Source of the DNA: Bacteroidota bacterium
GTDB taxonomy: Bacteria; Bacteroidota; Bacteroidia; Chitinophagales; Chitinophagaceae
Direction of reading: 5' to 3'
NCBI GenBank assembly: GCA_013288745.1
Contig: JABDBG010000011.1
Span: 5,761 to 43,531 of the forward strand
DNA length: 37,771 nt
This document shows, one piece after another, positions 35,279 through 37,771 of the stretch (position 1 is its first letter; each line of letters starts with the position of its first letter). The notes under the pieces are model-generated. The model was not told where the DNA came from. It was given only the letters and a program-made list of their open reading frames with translations, and ran no database searches. Position numbers and translations under genes: made by a program.

Positions 35279-35472
35279 ACCAGTTCCTGCGGAGGCGTCT
35301 CTTTGGCTGCGGTGCCGAGCGAAGCAAGGCAGACAAAATCATGCGAAGCAGATTTTAGTCAACGGCCAAAGCAGCGCTGGAGAAGGAACACAGCCAAGCG
35401 GCTATGAGCGACAAAGACAAAAAAAAATACAAGCTACTATGGTGAATTAAGAAACATTTCTGCTGGGAAGAC
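35279..35472 (+). repeat. Structured dispersed repeat, copy B
   Basis: Second copy of the element at 29278, in the same orientation and 6000-6001 bp further on. Hairpin arms are kept: the changed base in the outer stem turns an A-T pair into G-U, and the bulge differs (a instead of c) while both flanks stay paired. It occupies most of the 289-bp gap between the PAS kinase and CDF transporter genes and ends 3 bp before the CDF stop codon. Confidence 0.88.
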
Positions 35473-35475
35473 ATA

Positions 35476-36432
35476 TTAAACATTATCATGCACAGGCTCA
35501 ATAAACAGCTGCTTCACTCTCGGGTATTTTTCACGGATCATTTTATTTATCCTGTCGATAGATTCCAGTATTTGTTGCGTGGTAAGATCTTTATGAAAAA
35601 CGGTCATCAATTGCAACAACACTTCTTCCGGCGCCATGTACATCGAAAAATTCTGCAGCACTTTTACAATTGCTGCATCAGATTCTGTGATGGCGATAAT
35701 ATCTGCCAGTGTTTCCTTACGAATTGTTTCGCCCATTAACAAACTGCGACTTTCGCGCAGTAGCAGCAATGAAAAAGCAATTAATATAACACTGATCAAT
35801 ATAGAAGCAACACCATCCGCGTATTGGTTATTAAAATGACTGCCGAGGTACACGCCAACAAATGCCACTACAATTCCGAGTATGCCGGCAACATCTTCAA
35901 AAAGCACTACAAAAGTAGATGGATCTTTACTTCCGGTAAAGGAATCCCAGAAAGTCTGGTCGCCACGCTCTTTGTCGAATACTTTATAGGCTGCAATTGA
36001 AGAAAGCAGGTTAAAAATAAATGCCACAGCAAGCACAATGTAATTCCACCATACATTAGTAATAGGCTGCGGATTAATGAGCCTGTTGATACCTTCATAC
36101 AAAGAAACGCCGCCACCCAAAATAAAAATAAGCATCGACACAATGAATGACCAGAAGTATAGTTCCTTACCATAACCGAAGGGCCGCACTTCATCTGCCG
36201 GTTTTTTGCTTTGTTGCAAGCCCAGTAATAATAATACCTCATTGATAGAATCGATCAGTGAATGTATGCCTTCAGATAGCATGGCAGAACTGCCGGTTAT
36301 AAATGCCGCAATGAATTTGGTAATGGCAATCGCTAAGTCTGCAGCCAATGCAATAAAAATAGAGACCTTGTTAAGCTCTCCGTTTTCCTGCGCTGCGCCG
36401 TGACGTTTGGTGTCCCTTCTTGTATTTGCCAT
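35476..36432 (-). CDS. Cation diffusion facilitator (CDF) family metal transporter
   Basis: The 318-residue inner-membrane protein has six helices. The intramembrane metal site appears in helix 2 (SEGIHSLIDSINE, HxxxD pattern) and helix 5 (LFEDVAGILG, with Glu-Asp instead of the common HxxxD). That variant is like the SLC30A9/ZnT9 branch. A cytoplasmic domain (about 225-318) follows and would form the dimer. CDF proteins export Zn, Mn or Fe by proton antiport; the metal is not clear here. It is a single gene converging on the PAS kinase with the structured repeat between them. Confidence 0.92.
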   Translation of the reverse strand: MANTRRDTKRHGAAQENGELNKVSIFIALAADLAIAITKFIAAFITGSSAMLSEGIHSLIDSINEVLLLLGLQQSKKPADEVRPFGYGKELYFWSFIVSMLIFILGGGVSLYEGINRLINPQPITNVWWNYIVLAVAFIFNLLSSIAAYKVFDKERGDQTFWDSFTGSKDPSTFVVLFEDVAGILGIVVAFVGVYLGSHFNNQYADGVASILISVILIAFSLLLLRESRSLLMGETIRKETLADIIAITESDAAIVKVLQNFSMYMAPEEVLLQLMTVFHKDLTTQQILESIDRINKMIREKYPRVKQLFIEPVHDNV

Positions 36433-36500
36433 AGTTTAAGGTACGCAAAAAATGTTCCACAGGAAAACTGGTATGCATCTTGTTATGTTACTATAAAAAA

Positions 36501-37007
36501 ATGATTATGAGAAAACTTACACTTATTCTAAGCATGCTGGTATTTACGCTTGCAAGCACCACTCTAAAAGCTCAAAATGCAGGAACTGTTGAATCAAAGC
36601 AAAATTCGGGAAGCACAGGCGGCGATGTAGGCCCTACTGTTGTTGATACGCCTAAACCGGGTGCAGCAGCAAAACCATATTCAGCTACCAATAGCGGTGC
36701 AGTTCCAAAGGCGCAGGCAGCAGCTTTGAATTCTCCTATTTCTGCAAGTACCACAACAACACAAAGCACTGCAAAAACACCTGTTACAAGTTCTAGTACT
36801 TCTGGTACCACAGGTGCCGCTACTGCGAGTACAACTTCCAATGCAAGTAATACAGATTCTTCGGTTGCAACTACAGACTCTACCAATTCATCTACAGCAG
36901 CTACCGGTAATAATAATACCTGCACCAGATCATGCAACTGGGGATGGCTCGGGTTATTAGGATTGCTTGGCCTTTTTGGTTTGCTGGGTAAAAAAAATAA
37001 AGTATAA
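36501..37007 (+). CDS. Secreted Ser/Thr/Ala-rich protein with WGxxGxxG-type C-terminus
   Basis: A 168-residue protein is obtained from the ATG at 36501 (36507 is equally possible; an upstream in-frame TTG at 36480 is unlikely). It has a signal peptide ending LKA|Q, then about 110 residues of low complexity dominated by Ser, Thr, Ala, Gly and Asn. At the C-terminus comes a Cys pair (CTRSC) and a membrane helix WGWLGLLGLLGLFGLLG ending in KKNKV. The tripartite ending of motif, hydrophobic helix and basic tail is like known C-terminal sorting signals and the WGxxGxxG domain families. It is probably surface or periplasmic, membrane tethered. Function is unknown. Confidence 0.8.
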   Translation: MIMRKLTLILSMLVFTLASTTLKAQNAGTVESKQNSGSTGGDVGPTVVDTPKPGAAAKPYSATNSGAVPKAQAAALNSPISASTTTTQSTAKTPVTSSSTSGTTGAATASTTSNASNTDSSVATTDSTNSSTAATGNNNTCTRSCNWGWLGLLGLLGLFGLLGKKNKV

Positions 37008-37008
37008 A

Positions 37009-37084
37009 CGACGACCGACCACCAACCACTGACCACCGTAAACTTAAAATAATTAAAGCGCTGTTCTTCGGTGGTCGGTCGTCG
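37009..37084. repeat. Inverted repeat, possible terminator
   Basis: A perfect 15-bp inverted repeat (37009-37023 with 37070-37084) flanks a 46-base AT-rich interior and also contains the direct repeat GACCACC. It follows the WGxxGxxG gene by 2 bp. No T-run follows, so termination is uncertain; it could be a repeat element. Confidence 0.65.
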
Positions 37085-37149
37085 GAAATATTTTTACATC
37101 GCAATTTTGTATTACCTTAAGATCATTAACTCATTAATAAAAACTACAC

Positions 37150-37422
37150 ATGGCTATTAAGAAAAAAGCGGCTGCAAAAAAAGCGGCTAAAAGAACCGAG
37201 GTTCACGAACATTTTTACACAAAAATTGGAGAAGCTTTAGGCGAGTACAAAGAAGCATTCGGAAAAAAGTTTGACGAAAAACTCCACCAGGCAAGTAAGT
37301 TCTTTGCCGATCATTTAGCAAAGGCCGAAAAGAAAAAGAAAAAAGTAAAATCAGTTATTCCTAAAAAAGCGGCGGCGCCAAAGAAAATTGCCCCGAAAAA
37401 GAAAACTGCTAAGAAGAAGTAA
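37150..37422 (+). CDS. Histone H1-like lysine/alanine-rich protein, second paralogue
   Basis: The 90-residue basic protein starts with a Lys/Ala run, continues with helices EHFYTKIGEALGEYKEAFG and FDEKLHQASKFFADHLAKA, and ends with KKAAAPKKIAPKKK-type repeats. The helices line up with those of the protein at 26082-26384. It is expected to coat DNA non-specifically and act as a nucleoid protein (inference). It is a single gene with a strong terminator. Confidence 0.83.
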   Translation: MAIKKKAAAKKAAKRTEVHEHFYTKIGEALGEYKEAFGKKFDEKLHQASKFFADHLAKAEKKKKKVKSVIPKKAAAPKKIAPKKKTAKKK

Positions 37423-37442
37423 TTATTGCTAAACTCTTATTG

Positions 37443-37479
37443 ATATCCCACAAGTATAAACTTTGTGGGATATTTTTTT
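37443..37479 (+). terminator. Intrinsic terminator after the second H1-like gene
   Basis: An 11-bp stem (ATATCCCACAA at 37443-37453 with TTGTGGGATAT at 37463-37473) with a 9-nt loop is followed by a run of seven T residues. Confidence 0.93.
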
Positions 37480-37555
37480 GCTAGTTTTAGATTTGTATTA
37501 AATACAGTTTTAGTAATCTTTAGGAAATCTCATATTAAGCAAGAGAATTTACCTG

Positions 37556-37771
37556 TCATTTTTCCATCGCTGCTAATACTCTGTCTTCTTGTATCAAGAC
37601 ATCTCTCATCAATAAATTATATGGAAATTCTTTATGTTTAGAAGTTTTGAAGCAATTCATAATTTTAAGTAATGAAGATGCTGTTATCAATGATAAATTC
37701 AATTCATAATCAAGTCCACAATCCTTTACAAAATCAGCTGAAAAATCCGGTGCCACTAGAAGAGACTTGAT
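37556..37771 (-). CDS. C-terminal fragment of an unidentified protein
   Basis: The frame is open from the right edge of the window to a TGA at 37558-37556, giving 71 residues. The GTG at 37756 is internal and is not a convincing start, because the open frame continues through it. The sequence has LLVAPDFSADFVKDCG, LNLSLITASSLLKIM and a terminal MRDVLIQEDRVLAAME. The pattern of a strand ending in APDFS, then a helix and an SLITA strand, is compatible with the C-terminal part of a restriction-type nuclease, but I cannot confirm this. Confidence 0.6.
   Translation of the reverse strand: MKSLLVAPDFSADFVKDCGLDYELNLSLITASSLLKIMNCFKTSKHKEFPYNLLMRDVLIQEDRVLAAMEK

Noticed and set aside
36572..37036. 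Minus-strand frame of 154 codons
   Set aside because: It is antisense to the Ser/Thr-rich secreted protein; the valine/proline bias is a mirror of the low-complexity plus frame.

Overview
The window looks like chromosome of a free-living Bacteroidota, most likely Chitinophagaceae or a close relative. The reasons are low GC, start codons without Shine-Dalgarno sequences, a very large secreted glycosidase with Ig-like repeats, and families typical of that group (Dcp-type M3 peptidase, DUF885, single-domain response regulators, histone-H1-like proteins). No rRNA, tRNA, CRISPR array, transposase or prophage gene was seen. All assignments come from reading the translated sequence; no database search was run.

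Layout. 1-5117 (-) is a truncated giant GH31 glycosidase with CBM6-like, CBM9-like and tandem Ig-like repeat domains; its 3' end lies outside the window. 5256-8936 holds a secreted M3 peptidase converging on a methyltransferase/UbiA-like pair. 9148-12916 holds a DUF892 ferritin-like protein, a low-affinity iron permease family protein, a DUF748 protein and a DUF2252 protein, which reads like a general-stress cluster. 13014-17589 holds a FAD oxidoreductase with a Rieske domain, a single-domain response regulator, transketolase and a solo LuxR-type HTH protein.

17649-24215 is a long minus-strand run. In transcription order it is response regulator, TonB-dependent receptor, YfiR-like periplasmic protein, CHASE8-type sensor histidine kinase, flavin amine oxidase, DUF421 membrane protein and a 43-residue secreted His-rich peptide. 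This is the most interesting system here. It resembles the YfiR/YfiN signalling module, but the diguanylate cyclase is replaced by a histidine kinase and a receptor is fused into the operon. An OmpA-type lipoprotein (25037-25891), formally similar to YfiB, lies nearby on the other strand.

26082-31643 holds a histone-H1-like protein, an unknown protein with galactose mutarotase, galactokinase (convergent), an SDR dehydrogenase, and a KTSC protein with topoisomerase IB. 31775-37771 holds a DUF885 peptidase-like protein, a PAS histidine kinase, a CDF metal transporter, a Ser/Thr-rich secreted protein with a WGxxGxxG-type C-terminus, a second H1-like paralogue, and the C-terminal end of an unidentified gene.

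Intergenic structure: several strong bidirectional terminator hairpins separate convergent genes. A 195-bp structured repeat occurs twice, exactly 6 kb apart (29278 and 35279). A family of AT-rich TTGARCATTGAA inverted repeats follows several genes between 30 and 35.3 kb.
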